This document shows positions 44,267 through 54,667 of a stretch of DNA of 64,000 nt, piece by piece (position 1 is the stretch's first letter; the number at the start of each line of letters is the position of its first letter). Origin of the DNA: Robiginitomaculum antarcticum DSM 21748. GTDB lineage: Bacteria; Pseudomonadota; Alphaproteobacteria; Caulobacterales; Maricaulaceae. The notes below the pieces were generated by a model that worked only from the letters and a program-made list of their open reading frames with translations, made no database searches and was not told the DNA's origin. A program made the translations under genes and the position numbers. The stretch lies in the NCBI RefSeq assembly GCF_000365025.1, contig NZ_KB823011.1, positions 1,136,621 through 1,200,620 of the forward strand. Reading direction: 5' to 3'.

Positions 44267-47200
44267 TGGGCGCGATTGTGAAACGTCTGGAGGCCAATAG
44301 CCCGCCCGTGCGGTGGTGGGGCAAAGCCATTCTATCCACGGTACTGTTAATCAGCACCGTCCTGATCATTGCGCGCATAGTGCTGACCACAGCGTGGATG
44401 GCCGGCATTGTCGAAGCCCGCATTGAAGCCGCTTCGCCCGCAGGCCAGACGATAGAGATTGACGGCCTGCACGGCGATCTGATCGGAGCCCTGACAATCG
44501 ACGGCCTAACCGTGTCGGATGCGGATGGCGTCTGGCTGACCGCGCAGGATGCAAAACTGAACTGGTCACCGCTTAAGATTTTATTCGGGGATATTGATAT
44601 CGACAATCTATCAGCGCGCCTCGTGGATGTGAAACGTCGTCCTCTCATCGTGACGTCGGAGAACAGCGGCGGCGGTATTACAATCGATACAATTGCGCTG
44701 CGAAATCTGGATTTTCCACAAATTCTGCTTTCCGACCCTATTGTGCCCGAGGCTATGGCGCTGCGGGCCAGAGGCAGCCTGATGCATGGCAGCAATGGCG
44801 GAGCGCTGGTTTTGGACGCCCGCACGCTGGGCGACATCGCCAAAGACAGCGCTGATATTGATCTGCAGTGGTCGGGCAAAAACCTGCTGACCGGACAGGC
44901 GCAAATTATATCCGCCCCTGACGGGTTAATATCCACTCTGCTGCGCACCGGCTCGGCTGACCTCCTTACGCTCGATATCGAAACATCGGGCCAAGCAGAA
45001 AATCTATCAACCGTAATAACCGGGCGGTTGGGGGCGCGTGAGGTTTTAGGCGGCAATATTGAGAAAACAGGCGAGCAGGCGGCCCTGCGCCTAAATTTCG
45101 CCGCGCAATATATTCCAATTTTAAAACCTTATGCCGATTTTTTAGGCGGCGATCTTCTCGTCACCGCAAAGCTGGACTCGCTGTCTAAAGACGCGAAAGT
45201 CCAATCTGAGATCTCCGCGCCAAATCTCAATATATTTGTGATCGGACAGGCTGCGGATAACGGGTTTACATTTTCGGAGTTGAGCGCAGATATCGCCTCT
45301 CCGCTGAGCCTTGTCAAAGATGCGCCTGTCACAATAGGGCGGGTTAAATTTTCAGGACGCGGCAGCTTTGGTGATCCGTCTTTATTATCGGGGCAGGTGC
45401 AGGCCAGCGATATCGTCTATGGCGAAAACAGATTAACGACGCTCGCGGGACCGATTGATATTAATGTTGACGGCGACATGCTCAATATCGATACAGATCT
45501 GACGGGATTGGCGGCTCAAAGCGGCGCATTCGCTGACAGTGCGCGCCGTGCTGTGACGGTCAAACTCGATGCCGCCTATAATATAAAATCGCAAAGTGTA
45601 GACATTGTTAGCTCGGATATACGCCTGCCGGGCTTGACGCTAAGTGCAAAAGGGCGCGCCGATATTGCCAAACGCAGCGGCGACATATCGGGGCGTTTTA
45701 ATGTCAAAAAATCTGGCCTAATTGCAGACATTCCTGCGGATTTAAGCGGCACGTTTTCAACCTTTGGCGCGCGAGGCGGCACAGGGCTGCGGGTTCAAGG
45801 GCAAGCGTCAAATCCGGACGCCCTGCCTGAGCCTTTGGCGCAATTATTGACAAATACTGCCGGATTTGAATCCGATATTATTTTCGCAAAGGACAAATCG
45901 ATAAAGTTTAATAAGGCCCGCATCACATCCGAAAAATTGACGGCCACAGCCAGCGGTATTTATGAGACAGGCGGGAACATGGCCGCTGACTTTACGTTTG
46001 ATGCACAAGCGTTCATGATGAATAATCTGGACATTTCAAATCTGCAGGGCGCCGGTAAAGTGTCAGGTACGTCCGATAATTTGAAATTTGATATAGAGGC
46101 GCAGTCGCGCGAAATCATCGTATCCGGCCAAACCTTAAATGATGTGAATGTCATCGCTGACGGAACTTATAAAGTGGGCGCTCTGGACGCACAAATTGAT
46201 CTGGACGCACAAAATGCCCGCGGGGTGCTGAGTGCTAAAACGCGGGTTAGCTATACGAAGGGCAGCTGGAACGTCGCTGACCTTGACGGCGCGCTTGGAG
46301 ATCTGCGCTTTGAAGGTAATATCAATGGACAGGGCGGTGATCTGGCGGCGCTGACGGCTGACTTCAATGTATCAGGTGACCCGTCCGGCTTTATCCCGGC
46401 GCAAAATGTCACGGCATATGTCAAACTGACCGATTCACGCGCAGATATGAGCGGCGAAATTGAGGGTCTTACCGCCGGACCTTTGGAGGGCGGAGCGCTG
46501 AGCTTTACCGCTAAGGGCCCGCGTGACGCCGTCGACTTTGACATGAAATTGACCGGCTCAACGCAGATAGCGGACGTTCAAAGAGAGTTGACGTTAAACG
46601 CACAAGGTCAGGCGAACTTGCTAGGCCCGGATCTGTCGGTCGAGGCGAACGTTAAGGCGGAGTTAGGCCGTTATATATTTGAGACAAATTCGCCGCTGCG
46701 CGTCTCACAAACGCAAGACGGTTTATCGGCGAACGGCGATATTTCGGGATTACGCGGCGACGTCAAATTTGATCTTAGCGGGGCAGATGAGACTCTGAGC
46801 TTATCCGGAACGTCTATTGCGCTGGCCGATGTCTTGACGCTGGCGGGCCGCGCGGCGTTAGAGGGCCGCCTTAATTTTGACGGCAAATTTGCGGCTGCTG
46901 CTTCAGGACTGGAAGGACAGATTGGCGCGCGGATCACGGGCGTCAAACAACCGGGTAGCGATGTGCCGCCATTAGAGGTATCAATTGACGGCGCGATCAT
47001 AGACGGGCAGCTCGACCTGAAGGCCATCAGCGAGAGCGGTGAACTGGATGGCCGGGCGGCGCTTTCCGGCCCTGTGCAGACCTTTGCGCGCCCGCCCTTT
47101 ATGACGTGGCCGCCAGCCCAGCCTTTGCAAGGCAAAGCGTCTGCAAGTGGTAATATCGGCGCGCTGGCCGAGCTGTTTATGCCGCCCGAAACGGATATGA

Positions 47201-48381
47201 AAGGCGACGTCAATCTTGATTTGAACTTTAGCCTTCCTTTGGACGCCGCGGGAATGGACGGCACCTTATCTATGACCGGCGGCAGTTTTGAACAGGGCAC
47301 AATCGGGTTTCACCTCAAAGATATGGCGTTCTCAGCCGATTTGAATGAGACATCGATCACCGTGTCGCGATTCAGCGCATCAGGGGCGGGGGGCGGCTCG
47401 CTTTCCGGCGGCGGACGCATGGGATTGGGTTCTGATAAAGGCAGCGCGCTTGATTTGACCGCAAAAAACCTCAAGGTTTTTGACCGCCGCGAAGGCTTTG
47501 CAACGATGAGCGGAGATCTCAAATTCAGTCATGACAATAATAAATTGACTCTGACCGGAGATTTGGTCGCCGAAGATGCCAGCCTCAGCATAGATAAATT
47601 ACCCAGTGCGGGTCGCCCGACACTCGACGTCAATTTTGAAGGCGAAGAGGACGACAATAAGACTGACGACGTCAAAACGGTGACCGCGCTTGATATTACG
47701 CTGACCTCACCGGGGCGCATCGCCCTGCGTGGACGGGGCGTAAATGCGTCTATGGGCTTGGACATGAAAATCACCGGATCGTTCACAGACCCTATTATCA
47801 CCGGCGAGGCAGAAATTGTGCGCGGACGGTTTGATTTTATCGGCAAACGTTTCGAGTTTGGTGACAGTAAAGTCGTGTTCCAAACGCCGGTGACTAACTC
47901 ACAGCTCGATATTTCCGCTGTTCGCGAAACTTCCGACCTGACAGCGACCGTGCGTATTACGGGAACGGTGAACCGTCCTGAGATAGACCTATCCGCTGAG
48001 CCGGATTTGCCTGAAGACGAAGTGCTGTCGCGTATTTTATTCGGCCGCTCCGCCGCGCAATTGACCGCGATTGAGACAGCCCGTTTGGCTGCCGCCTTGG
48101 CGCAGCTGTCCGGCGGCGGGGGCTTTGATCTCATGGGCAATCTGGAAAATGCGCTAGGACTGGATACGCTCGATTTCAGTCAGAGCGAGAGCGGCGCCGC
48201 GCAAATAACAACCGGAAAATATCTGGCCGATGATGTCTATGTCGAAGTGCGCAGCTCAGCCGAAGGTACGCCGGGTTTGGCCGTGGAATGGACCCCGCGA
48301 AAAAATATCGAGATTGAAGCTGAAACAACGCCGGGCGAGAGCCAGCGCCTGTCTATAAAGTGGAAAAAAGACTTTGATTAA
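44266..48381 (+). CDS. tamB: Translocation and assembly module TamB
   Basis: 1371 residues. An N-terminal membrane anchor (ILSTVLLISTVLIIARIVL) precedes a long repetitive beta-rich region that spans the periplasm. The C-terminal DUF490/TamB domain has GEAEIVRGRFDFIGKRFEF, LSAEPDLPEDEVLSRILFG and a final amphipathic strand. TamB-family proteins form a hydrophobic groove thought to carry phospholipids or outer-membrane proteins between membranes. Coupled to tamA. Confidence 0.94.
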   Translation: MGAIVKRLEANSPPVRWWGKAILSTVLLISTVLIIARIVLTTAWMAGIVEARIEAASPAGQTIEIDGLHGDLIGALTIDGLTVSDADGVWLTAQDAKLNWSPLKILFGDIDIDNLSARLVDVKRRPLIVTSENSGGGITIDTIALRNLDFPQILLSDPIVPEAMALRARGSLMHGSNGGALVLDARTLGDIAKDSADIDLQWSGKNLLTGQAQIISAPDGLISTLLRTGSADLLTLDIETSGQAENLSTVITGRLGAREVLGGNIEKTGEQAALRLNFAAQYIPILKPYADFLGGDLLVTAKLDSLSKDAKVQSEISAPNLNIFVIGQAADNGFTFSELSADIASPLSLVKDAPVTIGRVKFSGRGSFGDPSLLSGQVQASDIVYGENRLTTLAGPIDINVDGDMLNIDTDLTGLAAQSGAFADSARRAVTVKLDAAYNIKSQSVDIVSSDIRLPGLTLSAKGRADIAKRSGDISGRFNVKKSGLIADIPADLSGTFSTFGARGGTGLRVQGQASNPDALPEPLAQLLTNTAGFESDIIFAKDKSIKFNKARITSEKLTATASGIYETGGNMAADFTFDAQAFMMNNLDISNLQGAGKVSGTSDNLKFDIEAQSREIIVSGQTLNDVNVIADGTYKVGALDAQIDLDAQNARGVLSAKTRVSYTKGSWNVADLDGALGDLRFEGNINGQGGDLAALTADFNVSGDPSGFIPAQNVTAYVKLTDSRADMSGEIEGLTAGPLEGGALSFTAKGPRDAVDFDMKLTGSTQIADVQRELTLNAQGQANLLGPDLSVEANVKAELGRYIFETNSPLRVSQTQDGLSANGDISGLRGDVKFDLSGADETLSLSGTSIALADVLTLAGRAALEGRLNFDGKFAAAASGLEGQIGARITGVKQPGSDVPPLEVSIDGAIIDGQLDLKAISESGELDGRAALSGPVQTFARPPFMTWPPAQPLQGKASASGNIGALAELFMPPETDMKGDVNLDLNFSLPLDAAGMDGTLSMTGGSFEQGTIGFHLKDMAFSADLNETSITVSRFSASGAGGGSLSGGGRMGLGSDKGSALDLTAKNLKVFDRREGFATMSGDLKFSHDNNKLTLTGDLVAEDASLSIDKLPSAGRPTLDVNFEGEEDDNKTDDVKTVTALDITLTSPGRIALRGRGVNASMGLDMKITGSFTDPIITGEAEIVRGRFDFIGKRFEFGDSKVVFQTPVTNSQLDISAVRETSDLTATVRITGTVNRPEIDLSAEPDLPEDEVLSRILFGRSAAQLTAIETARLAAALAQLSGGGGFDLMGNLENALGLDTLDFSQSESGAAQITTGKYLADDVYVEVRSSAEGTPGLAVEWTPRKNIEIEAETTPGESQRLSIKWKKDFD

Positions 48382-48396
48382 ACGGTTAGACGAAAA

Positions 48397-49983
48397 TTAG
48401 GCACCGATCAGCGCGGCAATAGCGGTAAGTCTGTCCGCTTCTGCGGCGGGTTTGTCCCAGCGGATGCGGTGTATGCGCGGGAAGCGCAGCGCATAGCCGG
48501 ATTTGTGGCGCGCACTTTCATGGGCGGAGTCAAAGGCGACTTCGAAGACCAGCTCTTTTTCGACTTCCTGCACGGGGCCGAACCGCGCCAGCTTGTGATT
48601 TCTGATCCATTTGTCGATCTCTTTAAGCTCCTCGTCGGTGAAGCCAAAATAGGCCTTTCCGATCGGCAATAATTTATCCTCTTCATTCCACAGACCAAAT
48701 GTATAATCAGAATAATAGGAGCTGCGTTTGCCCGTGCCGCGCTGCGCGTACATGAGGACAGCATCGAGCAGAAACGGATCACGTTTCCATTTATACCAGC
48801 CATGTTTCGGACGCCCGGGAACATATAAAGACGACTTGTCTTTAATCATCAGACCTTCAATCAGACCGCCGGTTTGGGCCGCCTCTTCGCGCAATGCAGT
48901 CAAATCATCGGTTGTCTTAAAATTGAGCTTTTCAGACATTGAAAAGCGGTCCGGATTCTGATCTGCGGTTAAAGAGGCAAGGTGAATGCGGCGTTCTGAC
49001 AAGGGCAATTTACGGAGATCCTCACCATTTAACGATAAAATATCATAGGCCATAATGTGAGCAGGCAGTTGCTCCATCAGTTTTTTGCTCGGTTTTTTCT
49101 TATTGAGACGTTGCTGCAAATCATTAAACCGGCCAATTTCGCCGCCGGGTTTGACAAGAAGTTCCCCATCAATCACCGCATTAAAGTCCGCCGCGTCAAC
49201 CAGATCGGGAAAGCTGTGAGAGATATCATCGCCTTTGCGCGAAAAGACCTTCACGCCGCTTTGACCTGCAGATATTTGAACGCGAATGCCGTCAAATTTC
49301 CACTCCGCCTGATGGGTGTCCGGACTGATACGGTCAAAATCCTTATCCTCTATCGGGTGGGCGAGCATTACGGGGCTATAGGTCAGCACGCCGGACATAT
49401 CCGGCTTGGGCGCGCGCCCGTCTATCCATGCAAACAGATTTTCATAAGGCGGCTCAAGACCGTGCCACAGCTTTTCAATATCATCGAGCGGTACGCTTTT
49501 CATATTGGCCAGTGTGCGTTTGACCGTGCGGGCCGACATGCCAATGCGCAGGCCTCGCGTGCCAAGCTTAAGCAGCGCCCAGCGCTGCGCAGGGGTCATA
49601 TTATCTAATAGCATAATTAGATAATCGCGAATGCCAGCTTTGTCCCGGCTTTGAAACTCGTCAATAACATCGGCCAAATCCGGCAAACGGTTCAGGCGCA
49701 CGGGGCTATCAGATTGCGGCCAGGCCAGCGCCACCGTCTCGCTCATTTCTCCGACATAATCGCGCGACAGATCAAATAAAAATGGATCCATACGCTCTTG
49801 CATCAGGCTTTTAATGACATTGCGCTTAAATAGGTCAAAGCGCAGCGTTCCCGCAATTGCGGCCAGCGTCCACCCGCGGTCCGGATCAGGCGTGGCTCTT
49901 AGATAATTCGATAAAATCGTCTCTTTGGCCAGATTGGAATTGGTAAAATATAGATCGTCAAGCAGACGCGAAAAGGCCTCCAT
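48397..49983 (-). CDS. ATP-dependent DNA ligase, ligase-associated repair cluster
   Basis: 528 residues. An N-terminal DNA-binding domain precedes the nucleotidyltransferase domain, where EWKFDGIR is motif I with adenylated Lys229, VFSRKGDDIS motif Ia/III-like and DGELLVK motif IV-like. A C-terminal OB domain follows. It is the LigB-type ligase of the conserved four-gene cluster (TIGR04120-type). It starts one base inside the exonuclease stop (TAATG). Confidence 0.92.
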   Translation of the reverse strand: MEAFSRLLDDLYFTNSNLAKETILSNYLRATPDPDRGWTLAAIAGTLRFDLFKRNVIKSLMQERMDPFLFDLSRDYVGEMSETVALAWPQSDSPVRLNRLPDLADVIDEFQSRDKAGIRDYLIMLLDNMTPAQRWALLKLGTRGLRIGMSARTVKRTLANMKSVPLDDIEKLWHGLEPPYENLFAWIDGRAPKPDMSGVLTYSPVMLAHPIEDKDFDRISPDTHQAEWKFDGIRVQISAGQSGVKVFSRKGDDISHSFPDLVDAADFNAVIDGELLVKPGGEIGRFNDLQQRLNKKKPSKKLMEQLPAHIMAYDILSLNGEDLRKLPLSERRIHLASLTADQNPDRFSMSEKLNFKTTDDLTALREEAAQTGGLIEGLMIKDKSSLYVPGRPKHGWYKWKRDPFLLDAVLMYAQRGTGKRSSYYSDYTFGLWNEEDKLLPIGKAYFGFTDEELKEIDKWIRNHKLARFGPVQEVEKELVFEVAFDSAHESARHKSGYALRFPRIHRIRWDKPAAEADRLTAIAALIGA

Positions 49984-51035
49984 TATTCCACGCCCTCATC
50001 GCGGCCAATCAGGTTCAGCCCTTTTGCATTAATGCCCTCGCGGCGCAGAGCATATTCCAAGGCTTCGACGCGGCCATGGGTAATCCAGACATGCGGCGCG
50101 CCGGTCTCTTTGCAGGTGCGGATCAAATCGCCCCAATCGGCATGATCGCTAACAACCAGCGCCATTTCAGCGCGTTTCTGCCGCGCCCGCGCGCGGATTT
50201 GCATCCATCCCGAGGCCACAGTGGGCAGGGGATCGGCAAAGCGCCGTGACCAGCGGTCATTAATCTGAGCGGGCGGACATAGAACGAGCTTGCCGCGAAA
50301 ACGGCCTTTATCCGCGCGGGGTATCTCGCTGACCAATTCCCACGCGCCAAAATCCTGACCATAAGATTCGTATAATTCAGTTAGGCGTTTGAGCGCGCCG
50401 TGCAGGTAAAAAGGATGCGCGTAACCCGCGAGCCGCAAGGTCTTCATAACGCGCTGGCATTTGCCCAGAGCATAAACCCCGACAATATGCGTGCGCCCGG
50501 GCAGGGCGCGCATGGAGCGCATCAATTTATCGACTTCGCTCTCCAGCGGCGGATGCTGGAATACGGGCAGGGCAAATGTGGCCTCGGTAATAAAAACGTC
50601 GCACGGCACAACTTCAAACGGCGCGCAGGTCGGGTCGGGATGACGTTTGAAATCTCCGGCGGCAACCACGCGCTGACCGTTATATTCGAGTACCGCCTGC
50701 GCGCTGCCCAGAATATGTCCGGCGCTGGCAAACCATAATGTGACGCCTCCGCCCAGATCTGTGCGCGCGTCGTAAGCTAGCGCCGTCTCGTGAGTGTCGT
50801 CATTAGTGTAATAGCGCGTCCGCATAATCGCGATCGTTTCCGGCGTTGCGAAAACCTCGCCATGACCGCTGCGCGCATGATCGGCATGGCCGTGGGTGAT
50901 GATGGCACGGCCGACAGGCTCGACAGGATCGATATAACAGTCTGCGGGCTTGCAATACAGGCCCTGCGCTCTCACCTCCATCCATGTCTCGGCAATGCTG
51001 CTAATTTGCACCTTTTTTTCGGCTGAGGCGTTCAT
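49983..51035 (-). CDS. Ligase-associated exonuclease, metallo-beta-lactamase/beta-CASP fold
   Basis: 350 residues. The HxHxDH motif is at 48-53 (ITHGHADHARSGHG). Later metal and beta-CASP residues are in VVAAGDFKRHPDPTCAP, FITEATFA and VVSDHADW. This is the TIGR04122-type nuclease found beside ATP-dependent ligases, an Artemis/Snm1 relative. Divergent from the helicase gene across a 39-base spacer. Confidence 0.9.
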   Translation of the reverse strand: MNASAEKKVQISSIAETWMEVRAQGLYCKPADCYIDPVEPVGRAIITHGHADHARSGHGEVFATPETIAIMRTRYYTNDDTHETALAYDARTDLGGGVTLWFASAGHILGSAQAVLEYNGQRVVAAGDFKRHPDPTCAPFEVVPCDVFITEATFALPVFQHPPLESEVDKLMRSMRALPGRTHIVGVYALGKCQRVMKTLRLAGYAHPFYLHGALKRLTELYESYGQDFGAWELVSEIPRADKGRFRGKLVLCPPAQINDRWSRRFADPLPTVASGWMQIRARARQKRAEMALVVSDHADWGDLIRTCKETGAPHVWITHGRVEALEYALRREGINAKGLNLIGRDEGVE

Positions 51036-51074
51036 TTAATATCCTAACTTGAATCAGAGTAACTACGCGCCACC

Positions 51075-53570
51075 ATGCTTCACAGACTTAACTCTTCCGC
51101 CGCGAACCAAGTTCCAAAAGGGCAAGTTCCGGACGGATTCACCGACTGGTTTGCCGCTCAGGGTTGGGCGCTACGTGATTATCAGCGCCATATGATAAGT
51201 GCCTATAAAGCGCGTCAGAATACACTCCTGATTGCGCCAACGGGCGGGGGTAAAACGCTGGCCGGATTTCTCCCCAGCCTGATTGAGTTGTCGGGCAAAG
51301 ATAAAGCGCAAAAGCCAGCGCTACACACATTATATATCTCCCCGCTTCGCGCTTTAACCAATGATATTGAGCGCAATTTGACGCGCCCTGTCGCCGATAT
51401 GGATTTGCCGATCACCATTGGCGTGCGCACGGGGGATACCAAACAATATCAACGCCAAAAACAGCGTAAAATACCACCGGACATTTTGCTGACCACGCCG
51501 GAAAGCCTAATGCTGCTGCTGTCTTATGAAAATGCAGAGCAGTATTTTGCCTCCTTAAAATGCGTCATTATTGATGAGCTGCATAGCTTTGCTACAAATA
51601 AAAGGGGTGATTTTACATCTCTGGCCCTGGCGAGGCTCAAGACCTTGGCCCCGGATCACATCCGCTTTGGTCTGTCCGCTACTGTCGCTCATCCGAAGAA
51701 GGCCGCGCAGTGGCTGGGCGTTAGCGGCGAGGCGGCAACTATTCATGAAGTCATTTCTGCCGCTAAACCCGACATTACGATTATTGAGCCGGAGACGCGC
51801 TTTCCACTCGGCGGGCACAGTCCACGGTTCGCGACACAGGATATTTACCGTGCCATCAAATCTGCGCGCAGCGTCATTGTCTTTGTCAATACGCGCGCTC
51901 AGGCCGAGCTTTTGTTTCAGCATCTATGGCAGGTCAATGAAGATAATCTGCCTATAGGCGTCTATCATGGCTCGCTGTCGCGGGATCGCCGCCAAAAAAC
52001 GGAAGCCATGATTGCGTCAGGAAAGCTTCGGGCGGTCGTGTCTACATCGGCGCTGGAAATGGGTATTGACTGGGGCGATGTCGATATGATCCTGCAGGTC
52101 GGCGCGCCGAAAGGGGTCAGCCGTTTGCTGCAGCGTATCGGACGATCCAACCATAGACTGGACGAGCCGTCGCGCGCGCTCATGGTGCCGACCAATCCGC
52201 TGGAAGCTGTGGAGTGCGATGTTGCAATTAAAGCCATCGCTGCGGGGAAGCGAGACGGCGAGGATTACCGCCCCGGCGGTATGGACGTTGTTGTGCAATA
52301 TATTGTCAACCGCGCCTGTGCCGGCAAGGTCAAACCACGTGAGCTGCTCGCCGAAATCCGCAGCGCATCGCCTTATGCCCATTTAACCAAAGCCGATTTT
52401 GATAAACTTCTAAGCTTTGCTGAAGATGGCGGCTACGCCCTTAAAACCTATGAGCGCTTTCACAGGTTAAAATCCTCCTCTCGCGGATATAGCATAGCCA
52501 GTCCTGCACAGGCCCGACGTCATCGCATGAATATCGGCACTATTGTCGAATATGCCAAATTAAAAGTGCGCCGCATAACCAGCCCCAAATCGAAACGCGG
52601 GCGCATCATTGGAGAGATTGAAGAGCGTTTTGTCATGAATCTCACGCCCGGGGACACCTTTATATTTGCGGGCGAGGTTCTGGCTTATCAGGGCATTCGC
52701 GACATGGCGCTCAATGCCAGCCCTGCGCCGCGAAAAAAACCTCAGGTTCCGGCCTATTCAGGCGGCATGATGCCCCTGTCATCCTATCTGGCTGACGGCG
52801 TCCGCGCGAGTGTGGCAAACCGTGAGAAATGGCGCGACCTACCGGAGCAAATACGCGACTGGCTATATTTGCAGTCCGAGTTCTCCGCTTTGCCTGCACC
52901 GACAGGCGTCTTGGTCGAAGCGTTTTTTGACCGCAATGACCACGTTATGGTGGTGCATACATTTGAGGGCCGCAAAGTTAATCAGGCGCTGGGGTTTCTG
53001 CTGAGCAAACGCATGGAGCGGGAGGGATTAAAGCCGCTGACATTCAGCATTACCGATTATGCTTTGACGCTTACATCGCTGGAGCCGGTCAATGAAGTCC
53101 GCTCGCTCTTAAGTCCTGATATTCTGGATAATGATCTAAACGAATGGATAACAAATTCACCCATGGTGAAGCGCTCATTTCGTAAAATCGCAACAATTGC
53201 GGGGCTGACGGAGCAGCGCCTGCCCGGCGCGCAGCGCTCTATGAAACAGGTGACATTTAGCACTGACTTGATTTACGATGTTCTGCTCAAATATGAGCCG
53301 GATCACATTCTTTTGCGTATTGCACGCGAGGAAGCGGAAAATGACCTCTTGGATATTCCGCGCCTGCGCGACTGGCTGCTCGAAATTGACGGGCAGATCA
53401 CGTTCAAAGTTTTACCTCACGCTTCGCCGCTGTCTATTCCGTCTATGATGCAGCTCGGTAAAGAGCAAATTCGCGGCGAAGCGGATAAAGCGATTTTGCA
53501 ATCACTTGATGGCGGCGGGGCCGGTATGGTCATGCTTGATAATGTGCGCCGGAGCGTCGCCAATGGATAA
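51075..53570 (+). CDS. Ligase-associated DEXH-box helicase (Lhr-like)
   Basis: 831 residues. The Walker A motif is APTGGGKT (Lys60) and motif II is DELH. RTGDTKQYQRQKQ, QRIGRSNHRLDEPSRA (motif VI) and an Lhr-specific winged helix plus C-terminal DUF1998-like region are also present. It matches the Lhr-core helicases of this repair cluster (TIGR04121-type). It unwinds RNA:DNA or branched DNA by family. It overlaps the phosphoesterase gene. Confidence 0.93.
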   Translation: MLHRLNSSAANQVPKGQVPDGFTDWFAAQGWALRDYQRHMISAYKARQNTLLIAPTGGGKTLAGFLPSLIELSGKDKAQKPALHTLYISPLRALTNDIERNLTRPVADMDLPITIGVRTGDTKQYQRQKQRKIPPDILLTTPESLMLLLSYENAEQYFASLKCVIIDELHSFATNKRGDFTSLALARLKTLAPDHIRFGLSATVAHPKKAAQWLGVSGEAATIHEVISAAKPDITIIEPETRFPLGGHSPRFATQDIYRAIKSARSVIVFVNTRAQAELLFQHLWQVNEDNLPIGVYHGSLSRDRRQKTEAMIASGKLRAVVSTSALEMGIDWGDVDMILQVGAPKGVSRLLQRIGRSNHRLDEPSRALMVPTNPLEAVECDVAIKAIAAGKRDGEDYRPGGMDVVVQYIVNRACAGKVKPRELLAEIRSASPYAHLTKADFDKLLSFAEDGGYALKTYERFHRLKSSSRGYSIASPAQARRHRMNIGTIVEYAKLKVRRITSPKSKRGRIIGEIEERFVMNLTPGDTFIFAGEVLAYQGIRDMALNASPAPRKKPQVPAYSGGMMPLSSYLADGVRASVANREKWRDLPEQIRDWLYLQSEFSALPAPTGVLVEAFFDRNDHVMVVHTFEGRKVNQALGFLLSKRMEREGLKPLTFSITDYALTLTSLEPVNEVRSLLSPDILDNDLNEWITNSPMVKRSFRKIATIAGLTEQRLPGAQRSMKQVTFSTDLIYDVLLKYEPDHILLRIAREEAENDLLDIPRLRDWLLEIDGQITFKVLPHASPLSIPSMMQLGKEQIRGEADKAILQSLDGGGAGMVMLDNVRRSVANG

Positions 53571-54237
53571 GGGCCGTATATTCCAGACCCGCGCCGGAGA
53601 GATCGTTTTCGACGCCCGCAAGGCGGCCTTTCTGCCGCGCTCCAAGACATTGCTTGTTGCGGATTTGCATTTCGAAAAGGGCAGCTATCTACAGATGCGC
53701 GGTCACGCGCCGCTTCCCGCCTATGATACGCAGGTAACGCTAGCCCGCCTGTTTGATCTCGCCGCGGATTACAGGCCGGATCACATTGTTGCGCTGGGGG
53801 ATAGCTTTCACGATATAGAGGCCGGCCTGCGCCTGTCCGATCTTCACCGCGAAGCGATCAATCTTTTGATTAGCGGCGCTGGGAACTTCACCTGGATACT
53901 TGGCAATCACGACCCCGACATTCCAAGCGGCCTGAAAGGCGGGCGTGAAGACCATTTGGACATTGACGGATTTTTTCTTACTCACATGCCGGAGCCGCCC
54001 GATGACACTCAGGTCAATATTTGCGGGCACTTACATCCCAAAGCCCGCGTGGGCACGCCGCGCCGCGCAATCACCCATCCGTGCTTTGCGTGCGGGGCGC
54101 AGCGTATCATTATGCCGTCATTTGGAGCCTATACAGGCGGCCTATATGTGACGCATGATGCTATTAATCGCGAGCTTGCCGCGCCGAAGTCCTATGTTCT
54201 GACAGATATGAAAGGTCTCTACCATGTCAAACCTTGA
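53563..54237 (+). CDS. pdeM: Ligase-associated metallophosphoesterase
   Basis: 224 residues. Calcineurin-like motifs are VADLHFEK, ALGDSFHD, LGNHDPDI and CGHLHP, in the expected order and spacing. This is the fourth member of the Lig-Lhr-Exo-Pde cluster. Start chosen at ATG 53563 (MDKGRIF), which overlaps the helicase stop by eight bases; in-frame codons upstream code inside the helicase gene and lack family similarity. Its 3' end overlaps the DUF4112 gene. Confidence 0.9.
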   Translation: MDKGRIFQTRAGEIVFDARKAAFLPRSKTLLVADLHFEKGSYLQMRGHAPLPAYDTQVTLARLFDLAADYRPDHIVALGDSFHDIEAGLRLSDLHREAINLLISGAGNFTWILGNHDPDIPSGLKGGREDHLDIDGFFLTHMPEPPDDTQVNICGHLHPKARVGTPRRAITHPCFACGAQRIIMPSFGAYTGGLYVTHDAINRELAAPKSYVLTDMKGLYHVKP

Positions 54238-54619
54238 AGCCGAAATTATGCCGCCTGAGCACATAGAGCAGCGCCTCAACCATATTGACGGTTTGGCCCG
54301 GCTTATGGACAGTCAGTTCACCCTGCCGGGCACACAAATTAAGCTGGGTCTGGATGCACTGGTTGGTCTCGTCCCCGTGATTGGCGATACCATATCGCTC
54401 GGCGTCTCCGGATATATTGTTGCCCACGCTCACAGCCTCGGCGCGCCGAAACGGCTGCTCACTCGCATGGGATTTAATATTTTCCTAGACTGGTTGATCG
54501 GTTTGGTGCCGCTTATTGGTGATATTTTCGATGTTGGCTGGAAAGCCAATAACCGTAATGCCGATCTTTTGCGCCGTCATTTCACCCCTAAAGTGCCACA
54601 AAAAAAGCCGCTCCGGTAA
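54224..54619 (+). CDS. DUF4112 membrane protein
   Basis: 131 residues. ARLMDSQFTLPGTQIKLGLD, PVIGDTISLGVSGYIVA and VPLIGDIFDVGWKANNRN are the DUF4112 pattern, with two membrane segments. Function unknown. It overlaps the phosphoesterase gene by 14 bases and is the last gene of that operon. Its stop codon lies inside the terminator hairpin loop. Confidence 0.85.
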   Translation: MSNLEAEIMPPEHIEQRLNHIDGLARLMDSQFTLPGTQIKLGLDALVGLVPVIGDTISLGVSGYIVAHAHSLGAPKRLLTRMGFNIFLDWLIGLVPLIGDIFDVGWKANNRNADLLRRHFTPKVPQKKPLR

Positions 54620-54628
54620 AGGAGCGGC
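54607..54628. terminator. Bidirectional intrinsic terminator
   Basis: GCCGCTCC pairs with GGAGCGGC around a six-base loop. There is an A tract on the left and a T-rich tract (TCTTCTTATTT) on the right. It separates the repair operon from the oppositely oriented stress genes. Confidence 0.8.
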
Positions 54629-54667
54629 TCTTCTTATTTAACTTAGCCGGTAAGGCTTGAGCAAAAT

